Assembly: GCF_050320395.1 (NCBI RefSeq)
Contig: NZ_CP144459.1
Location: 1,240,001 to 1,304,000, forward strand
From: Treponema_C sp050320395
Lineage (GTDB): Bacteria; Spirochaetota; Spirochaetia; Treponematales; Treponemataceae
DNA: 64,000 nt
Direction: 5' to 3'
Under the pieces are notes generated by a model, which was given only the letters and a program-made list of their open reading frames with translations, was not told the DNA's origin and made no database searches. The position numbers were made by a program, and so were the translations under genes. Shown in pieces: positions 25,344 through 33,254 of this stretch. Within the stretch, counting starts at the first letter, position 1, and each line of letters begins with the position of its first letter.

Positions 25344-26197
25344 CGCTCGGCTTCTCCTGCGATTTTCGGATTTTGCGGCAGTTCAAGGGTTACGTTTTTT
25401 CCCTTGCTGACGGATAAAAACTCAATCAAAAGGGGATATTCGGATAAAATACGGCCGAGGCGGGACAAGCGTTCCAATTCCAAATAATCGGCGGCCGCCT
25501 GTGTTGATTGAGAAGCGGCGGTTTTTTCAAGCTTTTCTTTGAGGGCTTTTTGATAGACGCTGTATGCGCTTTGTGCCGCATTGTATAAGCCGGTGTCGGG
25601 AATGCGCAGTTCATCTATGTGAATAGAGGCAATCCGTATGCCCGGGTAGCGGTTTTCGGCATCGATTCCCCGTATAAGTTCGGCATCGGAAACGGATGCT
25701 TCAAGCACAAAGGAGGGATTTTCCAAGGCTTTGTCGAGAACAAAACGGGCCGTATCGCGGGCTATATTTTCCGTTTCTCCCGTGATATAGGCGTTCAATT
25801 CATCTTGGGAAAGGGAACCGTTTTTTTCAAAATAGGCGGGCAGGGCTTCGGGAGCAATTTGTGCATGGACGTTAATCGAAAATCGGTATGAAAAATCGGG
25901 CTTTCCTTCCAAGAGGTTTGCATACAGCTCGGCGGAGGGAAGAGCACCCGAAATTGTTTTTACGGTTGTAACGGGGATGCTTTTAAAAACATGTATGACC
26001 GTATTTGTGGGCAGTAAGGCTTCCCAGCGCCAGTTAAATTCTCCCGATTTGATGACGCGGGGGTAGACACCTCCGGTCTTCGACTGCATAACTGCATAAG
26101 TTCCTGCCGGGATTCTGAAGGGGAGCCAGCCTATCACAAATACGGCTGCCGCACATAAAACGATGATAATAAGAGACGCTATTGATTTTTTTTTCAT
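25337..26197 (-). CDS. Membrane-anchored protein, possibly SPFH/band 7-like
   Basis: A 286-residue product with one N-terminal membrane segment (about 5-24) followed by a long soluble domain. The stretch IPAGTYAVMQSKTGGVYPRV and the pattern IKSGEFNWRWEALLPTN resemble the start of SPFH (stomatin/prohibitin) domains, and the later helical, Ala/Lys-rich part (about 205-245) fits the coiled coil that often follows. This is a tentative assignment; no catalytic residues are expected in that family. Monocistronic and convergent with the DUF4340-like gene. Confidence 0.5.
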   Translation of the reverse strand: MKKKSIASLIIIVLCAAAVFVIGWLPFRIPAGTYAVMQSKTGGVYPRVIKSGEFNWRWEALLPTNTVIHVFKSIPVTTVKTISGALPSAELYANLLEGKPDFSYRFSINVHAQIAPEALPAYFEKNGSLSQDELNAYITGETENIARDTARFVLDKALENPSFVLEASVSDAELIRGIDAENRYPGIRIASIHIDELRIPDTGLYNAAQSAYSVYQKALKEKLEKTAASQSTQAAADYLELERLSRLGRILSEYPLLIEFLSVSKGKNVTLELPQNPKIAGEAERR

Positions 26198-26259
26198 ATC
26201 CTTGCCTTGCCTAAAATCATTTCTATCGGTAGTATATAGTCTTATAAAAGGATGTGCAA

Positions 26260-26598
26260 GTGAAAAAGCCTAAAAACCGTAAACCCTTTCTTTTTAAAAT
26301 AACGAACCGGAGTATACTCTTTTTATTTTCGCTTTCGCTCGTGCTCTTTTTTTTCTACGGAGCCGGAAACATTCAGCGGTTTTCGGAACAAAGCCTAAAG
26401 TTTTTATTGAACGCCGTAAGCATTTTATCGGCTTCGCTTTTGGTTTTTATTGTTGCCGGTCTGGCGCAAATTTTGTGGTACGGCATAAAATTGAAAACCC
26501 TGCAATTTCTGGGCTTTGCTTTTTTATATCTGGTGTTTGCCTTTTTTTCGGTTTTGTTTATTTTATTCGCAAGCGGCGTGATTTTTTTGTCGAAGTGA
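26260..26598 (+). CDS. Small unknown membrane protein
   Basis: A 112-residue protein with a basic N-terminus (KKPKNRKPFLFK) and three hydrophobic segments (about 20-37, 50-72, 80-108). I recognise no family. GTG 26260 was chosen because AAAGGA lies about 8 nt upstream; another in-frame GTG is at 26254. Its last 20 codons or so plus 17 nt of downstream sequence are the left copy of the 78-bp direct repeat that flanks the AT-rich island, so the gene marks the island's left junction. Confidence 0.6.
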   Translation: MKKPKNRKPFLFKITNRSILFLFSLSLVLFFFYGAGNIQRFSEQSLKFLLNAVSILSASLLVFIVAGLAQILWYGIKLKTLQFLGFAFLYLVFAFFSVLFILFASGVIFLSK

Positions 26599-26615
26599 AT
26601 GCTTAGGGTTCTCCC
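26538..26615 (+). repeat. Left copy of 78-bp direct repeat
   Basis: Matches 33136-33213 at 75 of 78 positions without gaps. It covers the end of the small membrane protein gene, its stop codon and the sequence GAATGCTTAGGGTTCTCCC. It marks the left boundary of the AT-rich island. Confidence 0.9.
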
Positions 26616-26690
26616 TTAAAAACTATGCTTTTTTGAAAACTATTTTATGTGAATGAAATCCGGTAATAAGAACGTGCAGAGTATAACTTT

Positions 26691-27632
26691 TTATTTCTTA
26701 AATGGATTTGAGATGGCCAATAAGTTTGAAAAGTCGGTATTATTTTTATATACAGATACAACTAAAAATTTCGAAAATTCTTTTATTTTTATTTTCCCCG
26801 AAAAATCATATATGATATCTTTTTTATTCTGGTCATCAAGAATAATAATCGGTTTTTCATGCAGCTTATAATCTGAATCTAGTTCAATATAGAGTTCCAT
26901 ATTATTATCATTTATAGTATCACCGGGATAGTAGATACTGTTATTTTTATCCAATACATAAATATTTATAAATTTATCTTTACAGATTATCATTCGTTGA
27001 TATTTTATTGCCGACATAACTGCTTGTTCCAAATTTGTTTCAGATGTATCAATTCCTATATATGTGACATATTCATGTCCATGAAACGGTCTTGCATGAT
27101 AATCCAATGCGCTTACGGCTCCCAAATGCAAAAAACCGGCTCGAAGTTTTTTTAACCAATATTCAATCACTATATCATTTCTGCTTCTTGCCCAATCACC
27201 GGTATTGAGGATTTCAAAATAATCAATTTTTGAATAATCATGAATGTTATACAGCCATGAACAGCTCGGTACCAGAGGGTAGCCAATCCGAATCGGATGT
27301 GCAAGGCCGCAAAGACCGTGCTTGGCATGAATATCATCAAATAATTGTTCCGGATTATCTATTTGGTAGTAGCGCCAATCAAGGTAGTCTTCTACACCCA
27401 ATCCGACTACATGCCCATAATATGAAGAAATTTCATTGCCTCTAATCCCGATAATACCTTTTTCTTTACAATATTTGAGGAAAGGCGGAATACCGCTGAC
27501 TGCGTTATGGTCCGTAATTGCTAAAATCCGTGCACCTCCGGCGCTTAGTTTATCTACCATTTGTTGAACGGTATCTTTACCGTCTGAATGTGTGGTATGA
27601 TTATGTAATTGTGCATTTAACCAGGATATCAC
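26691..27632 (-). CDS. PHP-domain metal-dependent phosphoesterase, CehA-like
   Basis: A 313-residue PHP protein. Metal ligands are visible: LHNHTTHSDG near the N-terminus, ITDHNAVSG, the glutamate in GNEISSYYGH, LAHPIRIGYP, and ALDYHARPFHGH. These match the CehA/McbA-like branch of PHP hydrolases, which cleave phosphomono- or diesters or related bonds. The C-terminal 80 residues form a separate, probably beta-rich domain. It is colinear and clearly related by eye to the protein at 57790-58713. The start is directly after the stop of the small protein gene. I infer it acts on a compound imported by the adjacent ABC transporter; no signal peptide is present, so it is cytoplasmic. Confidence 0.85.
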   Translation of the reverse strand: MISWLNAQLHNHTTHSDGKDTVQQMVDKLSAGGARILAITDHNAVSGIPPFLKYCKEKGIIGIRGNEISSYYGHVVGLGVEDYLDWRYYQIDNPEQLFDDIHAKHGLCGLAHPIRIGYPLVPSCSWLYNIHDYSKIDYFEILNTGDWARSRNDIVIEYWLKKLRAGFLHLGAVSALDYHARPFHGHEYVTYIGIDTSETNLEQAVMSAIKYQRMIICKDKFINIYVLDKNNSIYYPGDTINDNNMELYIELDSDYKLHEKPIIILDDQNKKDIIYDFSGKIKIKEFSKFLVVSVYKNNTDFSNLLAISNPFKK

Positions 27633-28106
27633 TTAGTTTTCTCCTATGACCGATAGTATATAATCACATTTATCTGTATAAATGCCAAAAATGTGTAAGA
27701 CTAATTCATACATACCTGTTTCATTTTCCGTATTAACAAAACCGTCGGTTGTTACAGTTTTACCAAGCACAATTTGTTCCTTGCCCGGAAAGAAATGATG
27801 TTCTCCTCTCCAACCGTTAGGATCTTTAACTGCTATTGAAATTTGATTTTTTATGGGTATAGCATTTTTGATTACATTGGAAACATATGGTTCATCTGTT
27901 CTGTAAATTTGGTTTTTTAAAGCATCTTTCATCATTTTGATTAAAAAGAAATTATTTTTTTTTAAAAAGAGCGGTCTGTATGAAAAATTAATAATGATTG
28001 CTTCAAATTTTTTTTCAATTGGAAAAAGAAAAGAAACATGTGAGTAATGAAAGTATTTGTGAAATGTTCCTTCTGTTTTTAAAAGTATTTCTTTTTTGTT
28101 TTTCAT
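27633..28106 (-). CDS. Small unknown protein paired with PHP phosphoesterase (copy 1)
   Basis: A 157-residue protein of no family I know, but not an orphan: the protein at 57339-57788 (149 residues) has the same pattern. Both start with a G-x-x-x-K-x-F core (TEGTFHKYF and AKGSVNKGF), have a lysine- and charge-rich helical middle, and end with a beta-rich half (TTDGFVNTENETGMYELVLHI against SASEATEGAIPQNSIHGVLRV). Both are directly upstream of a PHP gene. It follows the ABC ATPase gene by 16 nt and has a strong AGGAGG site. It has no signal peptide. I infer a partner or accessory subunit of the PHP enzyme. Confidence 0.75.
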   Translation of the reverse strand: MKNKKEILLKTEGTFHKYFHYSHVSFLFPIEKKFEAIIINFSYRPLFLKKNNFFLIKMMKDALKNQIYRTDEPYVSNVIKNAIPIKNQISIAVKDPNGWRGEHHFFPGKEQIVLGKTVTTDGFVNTENETGMYELVLHIFGIYTDKCDYILSVIGEN

Positions 28107-28122
28107 ATTTAATTTTTACCTC

Positions 28123-29232
28123 CTAATCGGCCAAGACCCTTATGCATTGATTATGGATTTCCATATATACGGTATCACCCGGCTTGTAGCGTTGGGATAG
28201 AGGCGGATTAGAGATTTCGATTGTAATATTTTCTCCATTAAAACGCCCGTCATATTCAATTCTGGATCCGAAATATACGGCTTTTGTAATAATTCCTTTT
28301 ATGCCATATGAGGAATCATTCGTAAATCTTACTGCCTCAGGCCGAAATGAAATATAACACTCACTACCGTCATTGATTTTTATATGTGATTCAATCGGGA
28401 TATGCATTACTTTGTCCATAACTCTAACGGTTTCTATATTTTTTTCCCTTTTTATTGCAGTAGCTTTAATAAAATTAGCTCGGCCAATAAAATTGGCAAT
28501 AAATCTGCTGTTCGGATGTTCGTAAATTTCCTGAGGAGTTCCTGTTTGTTCAATTTTCCCGTCACGCATAATGACAATGCGATCGGAGATAGCCATTGCT
28601 TCACTTTGATCGTGCGTCACATATAAACTCGTAATTCCCAACCGTTTTTGTAAAGAGCGAAGTTCACTGCGCATATATTCACGGAGCTTTGCGTCAAGAT
28701 TCGATAGAGGTTCATCAAATAAAAGAACACTGGGCTGAATTACGGTTGCTCGTGCTAATGCGACTCTTTGTTGCTGACCGCCGGAAAGTTGATTCGGGAA
28801 ACGGTTTTCCAATCCGTTTAATTCCATTAAATCAAGTATCTGTAAAACCGCTTGTTTAATTTCCGATTTTGGAATTTTTTTTACTTTCAGACCGTATGCG
28901 ACATTTTCCCATACACAAAGATGTGGAAATAATGCATAACTCTGAAAAACCATTGATACATCTCTTTTATTTGGGGGAGTAAGAGCGACATTTCGGCCTC
29001 CAATAAAAAGTTCTCCTTTTGTAGGGTATTCAAAACCGCTGATTATTCTTAAGGTTGTTGTTTTACCGCACCCGGAGGGACCAAGTAACGTGACCATTTC
29101 TCCGTCATTAATTTGTAATGAAATATTATCAACTGCGATTGTATCTTTTTTTCCATGCCACGCAGGAAAAATCTTTGTGATATCTTTTAAAACAACATCA
29201 CTGCTTTTACTGTTAAACACTTGAGTTTTCAT
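28123..29232 (-). CDS. ABC importer ATP-binding protein (AfuC/FbpC/PotA type)
   Basis: A 369-residue ATPase with Walker A GPSGCGKTT, signature LSGGQQQRVALARA, Walker B VLLFDEPLSNLDAKLRE, switch histidine TSLYVTHDQSEAMAIS, and a C-terminal regulatory TOBE-like domain (about 290-365). The long C-terminus and LDAKLRE are typical of the CUT1/iron/phosphonate class. It closes the transporter genes of the island operon: binding protein, fused permease, ATPase. The substrate is unknown. Confidence 0.93.
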   Translation of the reverse strand: MKTQVFNSKSSDVVLKDITKIFPAWHGKKDTIAVDNISLQINDGEMVTLLGPSGCGKTTTLRIISGFEYPTKGELFIGGRNVALTPPNKRDVSMVFQSYALFPHLCVWENVAYGLKVKKIPKSEIKQAVLQILDLMELNGLENRFPNQLSGGQQQRVALARATVIQPSVLLFDEPLSNLDAKLREYMRSELRSLQKRLGITSLYVTHDQSEAMAISDRIVIMRDGKIEQTGTPQEIYEHPNSRFIANFIGRANFIKATAIKREKNIETVRVMDKVMHIPIESHIKINDGSECYISFRPEAVRFTNDSSYGIKGIITKAVYFGSRIEYDGRFNGENITIEISNPPLSQRYKPGDTVYMEIHNQCIRVLAD

Positions 29233-29247
29233 TAATTTACCCCTTAT

Positions 29248-30942
29248 TTATAATTTGTGAACCCGCGGTTTTAATATCCAGCTTACCAAAAACTTGATAA
29301 TTCCTATTGCCAGTAGAATAATAACAATCATATATACGACAAGTGCTGCCGCGTCGCTGTATTTACTTATATCGAAAAGACCGTATACTTTTGAAGTTGC
29401 TAATGGCCATTTGGGTGATGTAAGGAAAATTACAGTACTGACCGCTGTCATACTTCTGACAAAGGAAAATACAATTCCTGTAAAAAAGGGTGATTTCAGT
29501 AAGGGTAATGTTATTCTTCTAAATGTTGTAGCATTACTTGCTCCCAGAATAGTCGACGCCTCTCCTATTGATTTATCTATCTGAAGTAGTGTAGATACGC
29601 CGGATTCAATTGCTACCGAGATGTTTCTAAACATAAATGCCGCGAGTAGGATATAGGGTGTCCCCGTCAAAACTATAAAACCTGTATTAAAAGCACTGAC
29701 ATATCCAATACCTAGTACCGTACCCGGGATAGCAAAAGTGAGTAAGGATGAAATTTGCATAAATCTTTTTCCCGGAAATTGCTTTCGTATTGTTAAATAT
29801 GCGATATAAATTCCCAAGAGGCCCGTCAGAGGCGCGGCAATTAAAGAAAGAAGTAATGATTTTTGTAAAGCTTCTTTTGCATACTTCCATGCGTATATGA
29901 AGTGAGTAATTCCGAGTGTATAATCAATGCCCCATGTTTTTGCAAATGCTCCTACGAAGACAGTTCCGTATAATAATAAAAATACAGCAGATATAAATGT
30001 ACAAAATATAAAAAACGGTATTGTATTTTTTCCGTGGATTTTTCTTGTTTGAGATGTTGTTTTCCCCGTAATAGTAACAAAGCTCTTCTTTTTTAACCAG
30101 TAGCGTTGCAATAAAAATGCTGTAATTGTGGGGGCAAGAAGTACAACTGCCAATGCTGCCCCGGAGTGAAAATCATACATTCCGGTAATTGTTCGATATG
30201 CTTCTGTGGAAAGGGTTGTATAGTTTCCTCCTATTACGGCAGGATTTGAGAAATCTTCCAATGATTGGACAAAAGTAAGTAATACAGCACTAATGACGCC
30301 GGGCATTGAAAGAGGAAATGTAACTGTCCAAAAAACGTACCAGCGTGATGCACCTATGTTCATTGCGGCATCTTCAACAGATGTGTCAATTGAAGCCAGA
30401 ATTCCTGTCAGTGTTAAATATGCTACAGGGAAAAAAGAAATAACTTGAATAAAAACAAGGCTTTTAAAACCGTACACGTTATTTCCTTTTATGCCTAACA
30501 GTCCATTAGTGATAATTCCTTGCCGACCAAAAAGAAAAATAATAGCAAGAGCCAGAATAAACGGAGGAGAAATAATCGGCAGTTGAATTATCGTATTAAA
30601 GAAAGCACGTCCCGGAACTTCAGTTCTGTTTATTGCAAATGCAAAGATATAACCGATTATGGTTGAAAGAATTGAAACTGTAACAGCAAGCTTAATACTG
30701 TTAATACAAGTTTTTAGATAAGTTCGTGATTTGAATATATTGATTATGTTCACAAAAGTTATTTCATTTAAATCATTTGTACATGCTAGTTTTATAATTC
30801 GGAGCATGGGATAACATACAAAAACTATCAAAAGTAAGAGTACCGCTATTATGGAAACAGCGAGTAATGGCTGACGCAGTAGTGTCCTAAATTCTGCGAA
30901 TTGTAGTTTTTTCTCTTCATTTACCTTGCAATTTGCCGGCAT
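29248..30942 (-). CDS. ABC importer permease with two fused transmembrane domains (AfuB/FbpB type)
   Basis: A 564-residue permease with about 12 hydrophobic segments in two repeats, the usual form for ferric iron, 2-aminoethylphosphonate or hexose-phosphate importers. Each half has the EAA coupling motif: VEDAAMNIGASRWYVFWTVTFPLSMPG in part (EDAAMNIGAS) and GEASTILGASNATTFRRITLPLL in part (GEASTILGAS). It is 16 nt upstream of the ATPase gene and separated from the binding protein gene by a stem-loop. Confidence 0.92.
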   Translation of the reverse strand: MPANCKVNEEKKLQFAEFRTLLRQPLLAVSIIAVLLLLIVFVCYPMLRIIKLACTNDLNEITFVNIINIFKSRTYLKTCINSIKLAVTVSILSTIIGYIFAFAINRTEVPGRAFFNTIIQLPIISPPFILALAIIFLFGRQGIITNGLLGIKGNNVYGFKSLVFIQVISFFPVAYLTLTGILASIDTSVEDAAMNIGASRWYVFWTVTFPLSMPGVISAVLLTFVQSLEDFSNPAVIGGNYTTLSTEAYRTITGMYDFHSGAALAVVLLAPTITAFLLQRYWLKKKSFVTITGKTTSQTRKIHGKNTIPFFIFCTFISAVFLLLYGTVFVGAFAKTWGIDYTLGITHFIYAWKYAKEALQKSLLLSLIAAPLTGLLGIYIAYLTIRKQFPGKRFMQISSLLTFAIPGTVLGIGYVSAFNTGFIVLTGTPYILLAAFMFRNISVAIESGVSTLLQIDKSIGEASTILGASNATTFRRITLPLLKSPFFTGIVFSFVRSMTAVSTVIFLTSPKWPLATSKVYGLFDISKYSDAAALVVYMIVIILLAIGIIKFLVSWILKPRVHKL

Positions 30943-30963
30943 GCAGTTAAACCTCCTTTTAGA

Positions 30964-31000
30964 AAATATGAGCTGTCAGAGAATTCGGCAGCTCATATTT
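30964..31000 (-). terminator. Intra-operon stem-loop after the binding-protein gene
   Basis: A perfect 12-bp stem, AAATATGAGCTG (30964-30975) with CAGCTCATATTT (30989-31000), 13-nt loop. It lies between the binding-protein gene and the permease gene in a minus-strand operon. There is no long T run, so it is likely an mRNA-stabilising or attenuating element. Confidence 0.65.
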
Positions 31001-31015
31001 AACAAAAAATTGTAA

Positions 31016-32056
31016 TTATTTTAGAGATTGTGCATCATCGATAGTCGTAATAAATTTGCTAATCAATTTTTTCCTGTCCCGTCCGGATACGGCACGGTCG
31101 ACGTTATATACTTTTATGTCTTGAAGAGGGATCAAACCTTTACTTACCTTTGCTTTTCTGTTTAACGGCATCCTTGAAGATCCTGAAGTTTCAAAACAAT
31201 TTTGCCCTCTTTGGGAAAGCATCCAGTCTATAAAAATTTTTGCATTTTCAACCTCATCTGCCGGTCCGTTTTTTACAAGTGCTATTGCGTTGACATCAAC
31301 AAATGTAGGATCGGGAAATGATATGGCTATTGGATACCCCTGGTTTTGATATTTTAATGTATCACTATCTACAGTGAGACCAATTGCAGCTTCGCCCAAA
31401 GAAACCGCAGATGGTGCCGATGAACTGGCTTTTGCATAATAGGGAACAATATTTGTTAATTTTTTAAAGTAATCGAATGCATTATCTTCGCCTAACATTT
31501 GCACCAGTGAAGTCAAGATGTTTGAAGAAACACCTGATGTAGAAGGATGTGCCATAATCACCATATCTTTAAACTTCGGATTAAGAAGAGCCTCCCATGT
31601 TGTCGGATATTGCATTTTTTGTTCTTTAAACCATTCCGTATTCACAGCAAAACAGAGTACCGCTACGCAAACAGGTTCCCATTTATTATCTTTTTCCCAA
31701 TAAATATCAGGAATATTATCCAATTCCGGCGACCTATACGGTTCAAATATGCCTTCATTTGCCGCATTTATATATCCTTCCGAACCGCCGCCGCAGATGA
31801 TACTGACTTGAGGATTCCCTTTTTCACTGATTACGCGCGTAATCATCTCTCCTGCCGAAAGTCTAACATAATTAATGTGTATTCCGGTATCTTTTTCAAA
31901 TTCTTGACAGTATGTAGGAATTTCATCTTCCGTCCATGCAAAATACATACTTAAATTTTTTGATGCTTTACGGACGGATTTCTCATTTTGACCTCCGGCA
32001 AATAAGAGTCCTGTACTAATCACTGCAATAATCATTGCAATACCCAATTTTTTCAT
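31016..32056 (-). CDS. ABC importer substrate-binding protein (AfuA/FbpA/2-AEP-like family)
   Basis: A 346-residue binding protein with a signal peptide (MKKLGIAMIIAVISTGLLFA) and no lipobox cysteine. Family features include NLSMYFAWTEDEIPTYCQEFEK, IMAHPSTSGVSSNI and SRMPLNRKAKV, which recall the iron(III)/2-aminoethylphosphonate/hexose-phosphate cluster. The tyrosine pair that binds Fe3+ in FbpA is not evident. Together with PHP phosphoesterase and DeoR regulator genes, a phosphorylated organic compound is a better guess than iron. First gene of the island operon, with a strong AGGAGG site. Confidence 0.88.
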   Translation of the reverse strand: MKKLGIAMIIAVISTGLLFAGGQNEKSVRKASKNLSMYFAWTEDEIPTYCQEFEKDTGIHINYVRLSAGEMITRVISEKGNPQVSIICGGGSEGYINAANEGIFEPYRSPELDNIPDIYWEKDNKWEPVCVAVLCFAVNTEWFKEQKMQYPTTWEALLNPKFKDMVIMAHPSTSGVSSNILTSLVQMLGEDNAFDYFKKLTNIVPYYAKASSSAPSAVSLGEAAIGLTVDSDTLKYQNQGYPIAISFPDPTFVDVNAIALVKNGPADEVENAKIFIDWMLSQRGQNCFETSGSSRMPLNRKAKVSKGLIPLQDIKVYNVDRAVSGRDRKKLISKFITTIDDAQSLK

Positions 32057-32085
32057 AATCGTCCTCCTTATGAATACTTCTTGTT

Positions 32086-32121
32086 CTTTCGTATCGAAAG
32101 AGTTTATGATTAATAATCATA
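32086..32121. promoter_or_regulatory. Two inverted repeats, likely operator of the DeoR regulator
   Basis: In the 186-bp intergenic region: CTTTCG-TAT-CGAAAG at 32086-32100 and a perfect 17-bp palindrome TATGATTAATAATCATA at 32105-32121. A further CGAAAG half-site is at 32187-32192, near TTTTCTTTC. The repeats lie between the two divergent starts, where an autoregulating DeoR repressor would be expected to bind. Confidence 0.55.
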
Positions 32122-32242
32122 TTATATCATGTTTTTTTCTTTTTGCAACTAAAATATTGGCTATTTTCTTTCTTATTATTTTTTTTCGAAAGTCTTGCTG
32201 ATATTTATTGTTTTTTTTAAAAATTTATGACATAATCATTGT

Positions 32243-33061
32243 ATGAATAAATATATGAAACTGAACACCGGTATATTTCATATTGAAAGACGTAATCAAA
32301 TTTTGGAAATGATTCGTAATAACGGCCAAATTATTGTTAAAGAGGTGGCGGAAAAATTTAATGTAACGGAAGTAACTATACGTCAAGATTTAAAGATTCT
32401 TGAGCAAAATGGATTTATAACTCGAACATACGGAGGCGCCGTTGAACGTTCACATTCATCGCTCGATAGACCTTTTGATGAACGAATGGTTAAAAATTTA
32501 CCTCAAAAAATAGCTATTGCAAAAGAAGCTTTCAAACTTATAACTCCCGGGGATAGTATGTTATTCGATGGAGGTACAACATTACTTGAACTGGCAAAAC
32601 TCGTCAATCAAATAACATTTCAAATTACTATTGTAACCAATTTTATTCCGCATATTCAATTTTTTGATAATTTGGAAAATATACATCTTACAATATTAGG
32701 CGGTACATATAATATTGCAAATAAAAATTTACTTGGAATGTTAACCACTGCCGCGTTGCACGATCTTTTTGTTGATAAAGCTTTTTTAAGTACAACAGGG
32801 ATAGATCCGGCATACGGTATTTCGTGTACCTCCTTTGCTGAAGCCGAGTTACGAAAATGCATTTTGGAAAAATCAAAAGAAAAAATTCTGTTGGTTGACA
32901 GCAGTAAATTAGGAAAAAACAGCTTTGTGTCATGCGGAAATATTAATCAAATCGATACTGTTATTACAGATTGGGGAATAAGTGAAACTGCCGCAAATGT
33001 GTTGAAAGAGAAGAATATTAATTTAATTATAGCGAACAAAACATCTTTGGTTGATTTGTGA
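32243..33061 (+). CDS. DeoR-family transcriptional regulator
   Basis: A 272-residue DeoR protein: winged-helix HTH at about 14-70 (ERRNQILEMI, VKEVAEKFNVTEVTIRQDL, GFITRTYGGAV) and a C-terminal sensor domain of the isomerase-like fold (about 90-250) with MLFDGGTTLLELA and ILLVDSSKLGK. Family members usually repress sugar-catabolic genes and are released by a sugar phosphate. It is divergent from the importer operon and probably controls it through the nearby inverted repeats. This supports a phosphorylated sugar-like ligand, as an inference. It is as AT-rich as the rest of the island. Confidence 0.92.
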   Translation: MNKYMKLNTGIFHIERRNQILEMIRNNGQIIVKEVAEKFNVTEVTIRQDLKILEQNGFITRTYGGAVERSHSSLDRPFDERMVKNLPQKIAIAKEAFKLITPGDSMLFDGGTTLLELAKLVNQITFQITIVTNFIPHIQFFDNLENIHLTILGGTYNIANKNLLGMLTTAALHDLFVDKAFLSTTGIDPAYGISCTSFAEAELRKCILEKSKEKILLVDSSKLGKNSFVSCGNINQIDTVITDWGISETAANVLKEKNINLIIANKTSLVDL

Positions 33062-33135
33062 ACCATATTTTAGTTTCCATAAGTTACAGCCATAGTATGG
33101 GATAATTTTAAAATAAAAAAAGGTATTATAGAGTA

Positions 33136-33213
33136 TGCCCTTTTTTCGGTTTTGCTTATTTTATTCGCAAGCGGTGTGATTTTTTTGTCGAAGTGAATGC
33201 TTAGGGTTCTCCC
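33136..33213 (+). repeat. Right copy of 78-bp direct repeat
   Basis: Ungapped match to 26538-26615 with three differences. It carries the C-terminal 20 codons or so of the small membrane protein without the rest of the gene, so it is a non-coding remnant. It ends 41 nt before the murC start, close to the murC promoter. Confidence 0.9.
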
Positions 33214-33218
33214 CCTTA

Positions 33219-33247
33219 TTGAATTTGCACCTTTTTTACGCTATACT
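33219..33247 (+). promoter_or_regulatory. Promoter of murC
   Basis: TTGAAT (33219-33224), 17-nt spacer, TATACT (33242-33247), 7 nt to ATG 33255, no ribosome binding site. It starts 6 nt after the right copy of the direct repeat, so the promoter was left intact by the island. Confidence 0.7.
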
Positions 33248-33254
33248 GTCGCCA

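Larger units (their letters stand above)
26616..33135. mobile_element. AT-rich genomic island between 78-bp direct repeats
   Basis: About 6.5 kb with clearly lower G+C than its surroundings: 16 of 60 bases in 30001-30060 and in 32281-32340, against 35 of 60 in 9001-9060. It contains a PHP protein, a small unknown protein, an ABC importer with three components and a divergent DeoR regulator, and no integrase or transposase. The right repeat is directly followed by murC, so removing one repeat plus the island would leave the small membrane protein gene next to murC. I infer acquisition by recombination between the repeats; how it entered is unknown. Confidence 0.7.

Noticed and set aside
26538..33213. 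Interpretation of the 78-bp repeats as insertion-sequence ends
   Set aside because: They are direct, not inverted, contain part of a coding sequence, and no transposase lies between them.
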